This document shows positions 31,949 through 43,749 of a stretch of DNA of 64,000 nt, one piece after another. Below the pieces are notes generated by a model. It worked only from the letters and a program-made list of their open reading frames with translations. It ran no database searches and had not been told where the DNA came from. The stretch is from Pomphorhynchus laevis (taxonomy: Eukaryota > Acanthocephala > Palaeacanthocephala > Echinorhynchida > Pomphorhynchidae): contig WNNJ02002082.1 of assembly GCA_012934845.2 (NCBI GenBank), positions 1 through 64,000 on the forward strand, given 5' to 3'. Made by a program: the position numbers and the translations under genes. The stretch's first letter is position 1, and each line of letters begins with the position of its first letter.

Positions 31949-33552
31949 AAATTTAAAATACGTAGCCATTTCTTTATTTCCATATCAATTGCATGGTGTT
32001 TACTTAAAATGGCAAATGTGCATGAACATTAGGACATGTAATTACTTAATAGCTTAATACTCATGTACTTTAGTAGAAACGTTGACCAAAAGTCGATTGA
32101 ATTAAACACAATGCGGAATGCGAAAAAATTCGGAATATTAATGCATTTTGTTACTATTTTGAAAACAAAATTATTATTAGATACAATTTATTATATTTTT
32201 GAAAGAATAATAAAGTTCATTTTAGTAGACTGTTTGATATTTTACTATTTTTGGAAATAAAAAGTATTTGGTATTTAAATTTAAGGAATATGACACAATG
32301 TGAGATTAAATAAATAATAAAATGTTTGATGTTAATTATTCACAAAATTTTTTATATCATTCGAACGTGACGAATTTAATAATGCATATCAAAAATGTTA
32401 ATAAATGATAAACTTTGCATACCTTTTAGAAATATAAATGTTTATTTTGTTTGTGAAACAGAAATTTTAGTCAAACATTATTTAAAAAACGCGTTTTGAA
32501 TTCTTCTTAATCAACAAACGCCAGAGATTGTAGAAAAACTGATAAATCCAAAAAGTAATCAATCAAATCATATTTATAAATTGATTTTTCACTTATTTTT
32601 GACTAATATTTAATTAGGGAAGAGTAAAATGGCAATTTATATTAAAAGTCAAAGTTTTTATTAAAGTCCCATTTGATCAAATGTGACTTTAATAAATCAA
32701 TAATCTCGAATTTAACTATTTAAATATTACATGAAGATTATGTGATTACGTAGCGATAGACACTCGGTACAAGTACATTTCTTCTGCAAGTAAAACATAT
32801 GTAATCAATCAATTTTATTTATTTCATATAAATTATATAACAAATTAATTCAATATATACAATTTATTTTATAAACAAATACTACTGCCAGATAGCAGAA
32901 ATTTATTTTACGTCTATTATAAACTAAATTATATTCTTAAAAATATTTATTATGTTTTTAAAAAATTTATTCAACTTTTATAGTATTTAATAAGATTATT
33001 ATAAATTAACAATAAAATAATCAATATAGCATTCGATTAATTATATATTAATATATTGATCGATTTAGCATTTTAACATCCAAGTATAATATGACTTTAT
33101 ATTTTTGATTGTTTATATGTGATTTCATAAATAATTTCATTTCTTCTTCCCGTTTTTAAATTTATAAATCTATGTATTTTTAAAGAATTCATTGCAACTA
33201 AATCAAATATTACATAATTATGTATGTCAATCAATCGTTATTTGAGCAATTTTTTATCTATTTGTGCTTGTAGACGATGTTACAAAAAATATATGTATTT
33301 AGAAAAAGTAATTTTCATATCAACGATCACCGGCCAATTTTAAGGGGCTACACTTGGTTGTGCATATAAGATAAAAGTACTCGTTTACGAAATTAGTAAA
33401 AATTTCAAAAGATTGTTCGATAAATTAAACTCGTATTATTTATTTGTTTCGAAGACAAGCATATATATATTTATTTTCTTCGTGTAGATTCGATTTAATT
33501 TTTTTTATTTTTAGATAAAACACCTATTCTCTGTAAATATCAAACGAAGATC

Positions 33553-33602
33553 AAAGTTCACATGCAATCGCATGTGTTTACATGCGATTGCATGTGAACT
33601 TT
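33553..33602. repeat. perfect 22-bp inverted repeat
   Basis: Arms 33553-33574 (aa agttcacatgcaatcg..) and 33581-33602 are perfect reverse complements with a 6-bp spacer tgttta. It can extrude as a cruciform or form a strong RNA hairpin. No gene context is visible. Confidence 0.95.
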
Positions 33603-33779
33603 TAGACATTTTACTGTTTAAATATCAATGCATATTTATTTGATGGTTGTATTTCAATATTTAAAATCGATTCTTTAAAATCAATATTACATTTGAACGT
33701 TCGATTTCATTACTAATTTTGTTTCTTTCTTTCCGCTTTATTTCTATGAATCTATGTATTTATAAGCTCTATATATTTG

Positions 33780-33906
33780 TTTCTTAAATAATTATTAATG
33801 TCGTCTTACAAATTATCATTTTATAATATAGCTTACAACTTATTTCTTTAAAATTAGGGTTTATATTAATACAGCTTACAACTGCTGATAGTATTTCGAT
33901 AAAAAT
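33780..33906 (+). repeat. direct repeat of 38040-38170
   Basis: About 127 bp (cttaaataattattaatgtc .. tgctgatagtatttcgata) at roughly 93% identity to 38040-38170. At 37960-38040 this block is joined to a piece matching the right arm of the inverted duplication, so a third copy of the duplicated unit lies in the spacer. Confidence 0.8.
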
Positions 33907-34004
33907 AAAGAATAAAGTATTTCGATATTAGAAAATCGAGATAACATTTGCATTTTCATCCAAATATAATATAAATATAGATATATACGAATATAGATAA
34001 TTCT

Positions 34005-34639
34005 ATCCGCGATCCTGGTATTCTACTTAATCTACTGCGTACTTATGAATTTATACAGGACGAAAGACAAATAGAACAAGTACATCGTGCAATTCATAGG
34101 TTTATGAGTCAGTGACCAATACCTGAAATTCGTGCTCTATACACAAATCCTCGAGCATTGAGGACGATTGTGCAAATTCTACAAAACCTAATTCGTCTTA
34201 GGGACACATCCCAACAAGTATATTCACAGTTGATATCTTCAAATATAAGTGGTTTAGTCGATAATCAAATGAATAGTCAACCTTCTTAATCTAATGTGAA
34301 TTCTGTTCAATCACCAAGCAATAGACAAACAGCTTATGAAACAACAGCATCTCAAAATTTACAATACTAAAATCAAGATCATAATGCTTCGTTGTTTCAA
34401 CCGTTAGATCGTCTTCATCCCCTGCAACATCAGCCGACAAATCAAGAACCAAACCAAACTCAAGAACAACTTTATGCATCCGAACTTGTACAAATGCAGA
34501 CAGTGGGATTCCATAACCGTGATACTAATCTTTAAGCGCTTGTTGCATCTATGGGGGAGACGTAACTATGGCTGTAGAACGTATTGAAGACTCCTGTAAT
34601 TTAAACGATTTTTGTAAATTTATTTGTAAAAATTGTTAA
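34005..34639 (+). pseudogene. ubiquilin-like pseudogene (STI1-type region and UBA domain)
   Basis: Read in one main frame it encodes PEIRALYTNPRALRTIVQIL, like a ubiquilin STI1-type repeat, then a Gln/Asn/Ser-rich linker, then ELVQMQTVGFHNRDTNL and ALVASMG, matching a ubiquilin C-terminal UBA (MGFLNREANLQALIATGG). The UBA ends in a shifted frame as DVTMAVERIEDS. In-frame stops fall after FMSQ, NSQPS, NLQY and RDTNL, and one extra base lies near 34555. Ubiquilins deliver ubiquitinated proteins to the proteasome. The N-terminal ubiquitin-like domain is not in this copy. An inverted partial copy at 43029-43325 shares the NSQPS stop. Confidence 0.75.
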
Positions 34640-35968
34640 AAATTCTAACTGACTGCAATATTTTACATGTCGAGCCTTTGCGCCGCCGAAATTTCAGAAA
34701 TGAAGGTTTTCTCGCATTAATGAACGTCACATTAATTGGTATTGTGATTCTTAAAAATTATACGATATTCAATTAGATAGAAAACTCGTTACCTGACAAA
34801 AATTAAAAATGTTATCTGCAGATAATATATACGAAATTGTTTCCTCAGCTATTTAGACAGTAATTGACTTGTATCTTTATCGTTTTATAAAAGCAGCTAA
34901 ATTCGCAAAGTATACTAATTTCACAGTTTTTGTGTTTATTTTTTCTAAAATTCGACTGCAGAAAATGTCAAGTTAAAGGCGTAATATCGAAATAAAAATT
35001 ATCGCAATTATATAGCGAAAAAGACTACACGAATTTGAGCGTTTCACTCACATAATTTAAAATATATGAATAGTGACTATAAGAGTATACCTGGATTAGC
35101 TGATGCAACGAATCGATATACACTCAGTAATGCAGAGCAAACACAACATGCACTTGGGTTTGTAGACGAATCTAAGCAGTCGCTACTGAAGTGCAACAGT
35201 TACTGATATACTGTGATACTCAACTATAATGCCACATGTTATAATTAGCCCGCCATTAATTTTCAGTGAATAATAGCCTCCAAAAGAATCGTCCAATAAA
35301 AATGCAACGTTTGTAAAAAATTTCAAAAATGAGAAAATCACTGTTGAAATTGTTGTTTTGTTGCTTGAAATGTAAACATTAAGTATTTACAGATTATCTA
35401 CAGATATTAGGGTAAGAGCAAAATGCAATTTTACATTAATAATGATCTTAAAATAGAATTATCTAAAATATGTAAAAATTAAACAAATGATATATTAAAA
35501 AAGTTTTATCAAATATTTATGTGAAACATTGATCTAAAATGACAAAAAATTGAATATCAGCTTGAAATTAGTATTTTAAACAGAGGTATAAAAATTATAT
35601 CAAATAATATTAGTAGCTGCCATTAAATTCCATTACCTAATAGTATAATACATAACTTGTATTGTAAGCAATACAAAATAAAAATTGTATTGTAAGCAAT
35701 ACAAAAGCAGTGATTGACCGATTGAAGAATAATCTCAATCATTTATTAAACCACAGTCGTCTTTTGACGATATACATAATACATGTCAACATTAAGTAGA
35801 AAACATAAAAAGAAAAAAGAGCAACATTCGGACTTATAACATAAAGTGATTTGTATTTTGCAAAATTATTATATTTTGCTTTATTTATTAAATTTATTTA
35901 TTATATTTCGCTTTATTTAATATTAATAATGTAGATTATTAATAATGTTATTTAATATTAATAATGTA

Positions 35969-36450
35969 GATTGTAGTGTACAGTGCTGCATCTAGGATTA
36001 AAGATTTCACACGAGGATAATTTATGAAGCCGACCAAATGAAGATACTCGCTCGTGTATGCAATTATTCATTCTATTAACCTGGCAGATTCCGGTTTCCT
36101 GTCAAGAAAATTCAAAAGACAGATTGTCGGTTGTTTCCGGCAACTGTAGTGCTATCTCCGTCTTTTTGTTACAAAAGACGGAAACAACGTACAGTTTGCA
36201 CAAGTAGAAATGTGTTCCTTACAAACTGTATCGTTTGTTTTTACAGAAAGGCAGCAGAGGAAAATTTCAGCAGATCATTAAAGGACCGAAACACGAAAGG
36301 TAGGCGTAGGCTCACTGCTGATGAGGTCCACCTACGCTGATTGTAGTGTACAGTGCTGCATCTAGGATTAAAGATTTCACACGAGGATAATTTATGAAGC
36401 CGACCAAATGAAGATACTCGCTCGTGTATGCAATTATTCATTCTATTAAC
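35969..36450 (+). repeat. 1.3 copies of a 370-bp unit with hammerhead-like boxes
   Basis: 35969-36080 and 36339-36450 are identical 112-bp direct repeats, so the segment is 1.3 copies of a 370-bp tandem unit or a small element with terminal repeats. Between them, GGACC-GAAAC (36283-36292) and CTGATGA-GGTCC (36318-36329) carry the two hammerhead core boxes joined to complementary 5-mers, but in permuted order. GCGTAGG (36304-36310) also pairs with CCTACGC (36331-36337). It is clearly richer in GC than its flanks. No long open frame. Confidence 0.6.
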
Positions 36451-37955
36451 ATTAAATATTAAATGTGGAGGATATTCAGCCCTATCGCTCCTAGTCGTAT
36501 AGATAGAGATAGAATTGCGCCATATTTATTAATAGAGGTAATTCCAACAATAGTCGGAAAGACTATTGTAATACTAATATTACAATATTAATAATATTAA
36601 TGGTAATATTAATATAATATTATTATATAATATTATTATTAATAAAAATAATATAATATAAATGGTAATATTATATTACTATTGTAATACTAATTATACT
36701 ATTTCAATATTATTATATTAGTATAAGACACAAATTTTATATATTAGTATAAAAGATCAAAATTAAAAGATTTTAAAATAGATTTACAACTTTAAGCTTA
36801 AAAAATAATTTAACAGTTCATAAAAAAATTATTTTAATTTTAGTTGATAGATGAGATTAATTTAAGGAAAATACAAAAATGTTTAAAAATATAAATAATT
36901 TATTATATTATAAATATAATATATTTAAAAATATTAAATTTTAAATTATTCTTTGTATAAAATACAAATTTATATATTAGTATAAAATACAAATTTTTAT
37001 ATCAATACTAATTCTGCAAAAGAATTTTCAAACTAAGGGGATAAATTTTTAAAATATAAATACGATTTTAGTATTTATATTTGCTTTATACAAATTAAGA
37101 TTTTGAAAGATTTTGGATTTTAGACTTTCAATATTTATTTGTAATTAGCCGGCATAGTAGGAAAATAACGGACAAAAAAGATTTAATAAAAACGGTAATT
37201 ATTGATGGAAATAACGGGAATAAAGTGGAATCTTGTACAAGCGAACAAGATTCTCCGCCCGTCATTTTCTTGTAAATGTCTTTTTTATTATAATAAATAA
37301 ATATTAGAGAAAACATAAAAATTCTTAAAAAGGATTAATATAAATGTGATGAAATATTATTGTTAATTTCAGGTTTTAGTGGCAGAAATAGGCTGGCCTT
37401 AAGAAGGTAAATCAAAAATAATTTATCAAATAACGAAAACGAAACAAATTGTACATCAGTTTTAAAACACAATTTCTATAATTCGTTTGTCTGCAAAATA
37501 AAAGATTAAATTGATAAATTTTAAATTGTAATTTATTGAAATTGCATAAAAATTGTATATTTAAATCGTAAAACGATCGGCAGCCTCTAAATGAGATTTT
37601 AATTTCTAATCGTAGATTAGATTATAAACATAAAATAATTGGATTATAATTTTAGAATTAGATTATAATCTTAGTATTATTAGGTTGGAATATTTTCTGT
37701 AAATATACAACCTGCCAGGTAACATGAATTTATTTAGCTCTATTAAAAACAAATCATTTATTATATTCTTTAAATATAATTATATTATATAATATTATAT
37801 CAATTGATATTACAATAATAATATTTATTATACAATCTTAAAAATATATAATTATAATTTAATATTTATATTCTAAAAATATAGAATACAATCTTAAAAA
37901 TATGTAAGGTAGGCAATCAAAGTAAGTTATTTATACTTTACTGAATAGAATGATT
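36451..37955. other. AT-rich stretch without recognised genes
   Basis: Simple AT-rich DNA with runs of aatattaatat type. Nothing recognised. Confidence 0.5.
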
Positions 37956-37959
37956 TAAA

Positions 37960-38175
37960 TCTACCGGCTAAATAATGCGTAATTCAACTGAATTGTTCTT
38001 AGTAATAAAGAATGCATTGGAACTAAATCAAATATTGCTATATTCGTTTCTTAAATAATTATTAATGTCGTCTTACAAATTATCGTTTTATAATATAGCT
38101 TACAATCTATTTCTTTAAAATATGGGTTCATAATTAATACAGCTTACAACTGCTGATAGTATTTCGATACTATCA
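37960..38175 (+). repeat. third, chimeric copy of the duplicated unit
   Basis: 37960-38040 (ctaccggctaaataatgcgt .. aaatcaaatattgct) matches the reverse complement of 46870-46785; 38040-38170 matches 33780-33906. It shows that these two pieces, each now in one arm only, were once adjacent. Confidence 0.7.
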
Positions 38176-38343
38176 GCAGATACTATATAAATATACTATA
38201 TTTACTATAGTATATAATGAAAATATACGATATTTCGATACTATATAAACAACGTTCGAATTTATAACTAATTTCGTTTCTTTCTTCCTTCATATTAATT
38301 TGTATTGGTCACATTTGTTTAATCAGTTTAACAAAACGTTTCC

Positions 38344-38486
38344 TTGCTGGAATTATTATAGCCTCAAGGAAAAAAAAACACTTATTTTGCTTAAGATCGT
38401 TTAGATCTTTTTCCTTTAGTCATTTTTTCCTTGAGTCATCTTTTTCTTGAGTCATTTTTTCCTCGAGTCAATAATAATTCCAGCAA
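38344..38486. repeat. 143-bp element with terminal inverted repeats
   Basis: Ends ttgctggaattattat and ataataattccagcaa form about 31-bp inverted repeats (26 of 31 match). The interior holds repeated ttttccttgagtca. MITE-like or foldback; no target duplication is evident. Confidence 0.6.
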
Positions 38487-38689
38487 TATGCATAATAATC
38501 AACCAAACTCAAATGAAATTCTAATGTATTGTATAAACACTAATTATTATGTTTAGTGTTTTGTGTCTTACTAATTAAATTGCAAATCGTAAACGCTAAA
38601 TTAAAAAGGCTTTATTAGAAGCCTTTAGTAAGTTTTATTAGAAAGGCTTTTTAATGCCTTTCTTATAATTATTATTAAATGATCAAATC

Positions 38690-41480
38690 AACTAACTGAG
38701 TCAACATATTTTATAAATACTCTATAAATATTTTACATATTCTATAAATCAAAAATAATGATGAATAAAATTTAAATAATTAAATAATAATTATAAATAA
38801 TAAATGATTATTATATAAGATTTAATCTATGAAATATAAGGATGTTATGTCCACATCATCATCTAGCAGCAGAATGGTGTTAACACACCATCCTGCTTTT
38901 ATAGTAACCTAGTTTAAAATGTATCTATTAAATTATTTGAATGATTTTGAAAAAGCCAATATCGTTACAAATTTTGGCAATTCTCAAAATTTCACTATTT
39001 AATGTAATATATTTTATATTATATGGTATGCATGAATGCTCATGCAAAAATATGTTTCTTGTAAATTTAAATATGTCATCTTTAGGATATAAATTAATAG
39101 TAGTTTTAATTGATGTTAATTTAATGCTTATTGCTAGATATATTCCTTCTTTATCATCAATATTAGTTTTATTAAGCATAAGGCTACCTAAATAAATTTC
39201 TTCTTTTTGTTTGAAGAAAAATTATTAATAAATAAAACTTGACTTATATATTGAAGAAAGTTAATATTACTTCATATTATGGCAATTCCTAAATTTAATT
39301 ATTTAATGTTATATTTAATATTATATAATATTACATAATATTTAATATTATAATGTTCATCTAAGAATTTCTTTTAGATTTAAATGACATCTTTTAAATT
39401 AGTTTTAATTTATCTTAATTTAATGTTTATATCTTGATAAGTATCTTCTTAATCATCTATTTCAATATAAGTTTTATTAGGAAAATTTGGCTACCTGGAT
39501 AAACTTGTTCACTAATTGAATAAAAATTATTAGAATTAAATACACATATATCATCAATGTATCGAAACATATATTTCATATATTTATATAGTTTAGATTT
39601 AGTTTTTACACAGTTATGAACAAATTCATATTCTATAAAGCTTAAAAACAAGTCAGTTGTAATTGGGCTACTATTGTTGCAATTCTTAAAATTTCATTAT
39701 TTAATGTATTATATTTTATATTATATGGTATGCATGAATGTTCATGCAAAAATATGTTTCTTGTAAATTTAAATATGTAATCTTTACGATATAAATTAAA
39801 AGTAGTTTTAATTGATGTTAATTTATTGTTCATATTTAGATATATATCTTCTTTATCATAAATATTTGCTTTATTAAGAATGAGGCTACCTGGATAAAAT
39901 ATTATCTCCCATTGAAACATTTTTTATTTGTCTAAATATAGATGTCCATATTTTTTAATAATTTTATTTATTCAATATCCACATTTTTATAGTTAATATA
40001 TTTCATAGCTTTATATAATTTAGATTTATTTTTTAAAGAGTTATTAACAAATTTAATAAAGTTAAAAAATAGGATAGGTATAATTGGTAATAACATAGGT
40101 ATGTATATCAATTTCCAAGTATTATGTTAATTGATTTTTCTAACGTTTTTTTTGTATTACTTTTATTCTGAAAATTCTTTTGTAGAATTAATACTGAAAT
40201 AGTGTTTTATACCAGTATTTATTTCGATTACCTTACAATACTTTTTGATGTGTGCTTTGCATACTTTGAGTATTTTATTCATATAAACGGAGAAAGTTTT
40301 TATGTTCATTTAAAAGAACTGCATATGAACTTAGTTTTTTGGATTTTTATACAATTTTGGTCTTTAAATCGTGGTTTCCTCGATGTATTGGTTTCCTAGG
40401 TATACTTTTATTATATGATTCAAACTTTACACCCTTTTTATCCATTATAGAACAGGGTTGTAATTTACTTATAAAACAATGCCTTGGATTAATTGCTTCT
40501 AAACTTAAATCACCACGCTTATCGGTTGCCTTTATATACTGAAAATCGTGTTTTATATCAGTATTTATTTCGATAACCTTGAAATGATTTTTAATATGTA
40601 TCTAAATTACTTTAAGTATTTTATTCATATGAACTGAAAATGAATATAATTAAATTATTTTGAAGAATGTAAACATCATTACACATTATGACAATTCTTA
40701 AGATTTCATTATTTAATTATTTCATTTATAATATTATATATATCATCTTTAATATTATCTTTTGTATAAATGCTTATAAAAAATATGTTTCTTACCATCT
40801 TTACCATATAAATTAATAATAGTTTTAATTGATGTTAATTTAATGTTTATATATACCTTCTTTATCATTAATATTGGTTTTGTTAAGAATAAGGCTTTTT
40901 GGATAAACTTGTTCGCTTATTGAATAAAAAATTATTAGAGTTTAATACACATATGTCATCAATATATCGAAAAATATATTTCATATCTTTATATAATTTT
41001 GATTTATTTTTTAAACAGTTATAAACATATTCATATATAATAAAGCTTAAAAAGGGTTAGGTATAATTGGGCTAATATAACCTGCCATTGGAACACTTTT
41101 TATTTGCCTAAATATATACCTACTTTTAAATAATTTTGATTTATCAAAATATTATAGACTTCTATTAATTTAATTTTATCCATATATTTATATTGGATTT
41201 TAATGTACATTTAAAAGAACCTAGGTTTTATTGGATGTTTACGTAATTTTGGATTCCAATATAATATCGATATAGTTATATTATCTTATTCAATTTTATA
41301 CCCTTTTTATCCATTATAGAACAGGGTGGTAGTTTACTTATTAAAAGAATGATTTGGATTAATTGCTTCTAAACTTAAATCACCACGCTTATCAGTTGCG
41401 TTTACATACTGAAAATAGTGTTTTATATCAGTATTTATTTCGATAACCTCGCACTGTTTTTTAAAATGTATTTGAATTAA
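38690..41480 (-). mobile_element. cluster of broken Naiad-type Penelope copies
   Basis: At least three partial copies in minus orientation, overlapping in content. Pieces include 38928-39179 (NLYPKDDIFKFTRNIFLHEH), 39457-39651 (FIEYEFVHNC, MFRYIDDICVFN), 39642-39920 (motif B decayed, then the same C-terminus) and 40680-41180. Element N-terminal sequence (DKRGDLSLEAINP) appears at about 40480-40540 and 41350-41410. One copy breaks off after GGTTACTATAAAA near 38905 and joins a short hairpin segment (38863-38900) and an AT-rich tail closing near 38690. Repeated truncated copies are usual for Penelope elements. Confidence 0.75.
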
Positions 41481-41521
41481 TTTAAGTTCTATAATTAATT
41501 TAAGTTCTACACTGTTCTATA

Positions 41522-43028
41522 ATGGATAAAAAGGGTATAAAGGTTGAATCAGATAATAAAACTATACCTATATTATATTGCAATCCAAAATTACATAAAA
41601 ATCCAATAAAACCTAGGTTCATATGTAGTGCGTTTAAATGTACATTAAAACTACTTTCTGTCTATATGAATAAAATACTTAAAGTAATTAAAGCACACTT
41701 TAAAAAATATTGCAAGGTAATCGAAATTAATACTGGTATAAAACACTATTTCAGTATTAATTCTACAAAAGAATTTTTAGAACACAAAAAAGGAATAAAT
41801 TTTCAAAATATAAATACGTACGATTTTAGTACTCTTTATACAAATCTAGGTTTAGTAGATATTAAAGAAGCGTTAGTAAAATTAATTAATCTTATATTCG
41901 GAAAAAGATATACATATATATGTTATAATAATTATAACGCCTATCTAACAAAAATTAAACCATCAAATAAATATAAATATATGGATAAAATTGAATTAAT
42001 AGAATCCTTAAATATTTTGATAAATCAAAATTTTTTAAAAGTAGGGACATCTATATTTAGACAAGTAAAAGGTGTTCCAATGGGTGGTAATAGTAGCCCA
42101 ATTATAGCTGACTTATTTTTAAGCTTTATAAAATATGAATTTGTTCATAACTGTGTAAAAACTAAATCTAAACAATATAAATATATGAAATATATGTTTC
42201 GATACATTGAGATGATATATGTGTATTTAATTCTTATAATTTTTATTCAGTTAATGAACAAATTTATCCAGGAAGCCTTATTCTTAACAAAACCAATATT
42301 AATGATAAAGAAGGTGTATATCTAGATATGAACATTAAATTAACATTAACTAAAACTACTATTAATTTATATCGTAAAGATGACATATTTAAATTTACAA
42401 GAAACATATTTTTGCATGAGCATTCATGCATACCATATAATATAAAATATAATACATTAAATAATGAAATTTTAAGAATTGCAACAATATGTAATGATAT
42501 TGGTTTTCTTCAAAATCATTTAAATAATTTAATAGATACATATTTTAAACTAGGTTACTATAAAAATAACATCAAGCAGAAAATAGTAAAATATATAAAT
42601 CAACACAATAATATAAAGAATAAATTTAAACTCTTAAGTGGCAAATTTTTATGGATGGATAATAAATAATATACTTTGTATTAGAATAAGATACTAGATA
42701 GTTTTATCAGAGGAAATACATCATTAGCATGTATTTGGCCCCGCTGCTATGTTGGGTAGAGGAGTTAGGGGCCGAAACCTGATAGCATAGCAGTTCCTCC
42801 TGATGACCTCTAATTCTTATTCTGATACAACGTCTGTTATTTATTAGTCAATTCATAAAAATGACGTTTATTTTAAATTTCATTTTTTTAACTTGATTTA
42901 AATTATAGAAAATCTAAAAACAATTATTAATTTTATTATTTAATTATTAAATTTTGATTTAGCATTATTATGTTTTGTTTATTTTATAATTATATTAAAT
43001 ACGTAGACTCAGTTAGCTGATTTAATTG
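41522..43028 (+). mobile_element. Naiad-type Penelope element, RT and 3' end
   Basis: Frames 41522-42325 and 42328-42669 together give the RT: MDKKGIKVESDNKTIPILYC, NPKLHKNPIKPRFI (fingers), STKEFLE, YDFSTLYTNLGLVDIKEAL (motif A), FRQVKGVPMGGNSSPIIADL (motif B), then YMFRYI, where a one-base loss destroys motif C, then the C-terminus to GKFLWMDNK. The fingers, LYTNL and lack of a C-terminal endonuclease fit Naiad. The 3' region (42670-43028) has the pseudoknot block. It ends against the ubiquilin-like pseudogene, into which it seems to have inserted. Its 5' end abuts a minus-strand copy, making a head-to-head pair. Confidence 0.85.
42720..42870 (+). ncRNA. structured 3' block of Naiad, best copy
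   Basis: GGCCCC (about 42738) pairs with GGGGCC (about 42769), and CTGCTATG (about 42745) pairs perfectly with CATAGCAG (about 42785). The two helices interleave as in an H-type pseudoknot. UAGAGG/CCUCUA and AACGTC/GACGTT add further helices. Decayed copies at 9.4, 50.5 and 51.1 kb keep parts of the same blocks. No known RNA family is assigned. Confidence 0.55.
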
Positions 43029-43440
43029 ATTTGAGTATTGTAAATTTTGAGATGATGTTGTTGCATAAGCTGTTTGTCTATTGTTTGGTGATTGAACAGA
43101 ATTCACGTTAGATTAAGAAGGTTTACTATTCATTTGATTATCGACTAAACCACTTATATTTGAAGATATCAACTGTGAATATACTTGTTGGGATGTGTCC
43201 CTAAGACGAATTAGGTTTTGTAGAATTTGCACAATCGTCCTCAATGCTCGAGGATTTGTGTATAGAGCACGGATTTCAGGTATTGGCCACTGACTTATAA
43301 ACCTATGAATTGCACGATGTACTTGTTGAAGAACTTCAAATAAACTTTTTTCAGTATCGATCTAGTTCCTTAAAAGTTTTAATACAGCCTCTGGCAAGCT
43401 AAGAAAATCGCCATCTTATCACTTTATATTTTCCCATTTA
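43029..43440 (-). pseudogene. second ubiquilin-like pseudogene copy
   Basis: Inverted partial copy of 34068-34375 with over 90% identity over about 297 bp (43029-43325). It reads SQWPIPEIRALYTNPRALRT where the other copy has a stop in place of Trp, and keeps Ser where the other copy has the LQY stop, but it shares the stop after NS.PS. Upstream (43325-43440) LPEAVLKLLRN and FEVLQQVHRAI extend the frame, with a stop. The UBA part is cut off by the Naiad insertion ending at 43028. Confidence 0.7.
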
Positions 43441-43749
43441 TTTCGCTGATGCATTAATTATATATTGAGCATAAATCCAAGTTTATACTTTTATTAAATT
43501 TGAAATTACCATATTAAAATAAAATATGTGATTCAAGGCGGTCATAATCTTATAAAAAAGCACGAATATTTCTTCAAAGGTGTATTTCATGGGATGTATC
43601 AGCTTAAGACTCATTAGATAATTTAATCAAACGTTCAAATAGATTATTTTCGTGATCCTGCTTATATAATTAGCATGTAAATATTGAGCACAAATCCAAA
43701 ATTATACTATTATTAAATAGTGTTTTATATTTTTTATAGTGTTTTATAT

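Larger units (their letters stand above)
29533..33275 (+). repeat. left arm of large inverted duplication
   Basis: 29533-29610 and 32083-32950 match, in inverted orientation and without a gap, 47825-47750 and 47750-46890 on the right. Identity over the long part is very high (about 97-98% by eye). Homology resumes at 33135-33275, matching 46745-46610. The left arm carries 2.47 kb absent from the right (29611-32082), which contains a Naiad 3' copy. Confidence 0.85.

Noticed and set aside
32063-32260. 65-codon frame in the left duplication arm
   Set aside because: AT-rich, no similarity, and it begins at the insertion junction. The right-arm copy does not keep the frame.
34005-34639. Alternative genetic code, because some TAA codons sit where Gln is expected in the UBA
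   Set aside because: The other copy has sense codons at two stop positions, one stop is TGA for Trp, and a frameshift is present. Ordinary pseudogene decay explains it. The PCGF gene uses no internal stops.
35969-36450. Small LTR element (TRIM) with 112-bp LTRs
   Set aside because: No TG..CA ends, no convincing polypurine tract and no target duplication. A tandem unit explains the ends better.
40202-40542. Plus-strand frames of 65-67 codons
   Set aside because: Antisense shadows of minus-strand Naiad remnants.
42720-42870. Canonical hammerhead ribozyme in the Naiad 3' block (CGAAAC and CTGATGA both present)
   Set aside because: The boxes are in the wrong order, two bases separate the possible stem II from GAAA, and no cleavable UH with stems I and III can be drawn.
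42720-42870. HDV-like ribozyme
   Set aside because: The interleaved helices fit P1 and P2, but no P3 hairpin, P4 or positioned catalytic C could be found. Kept only as an unclassified pseudoknot.
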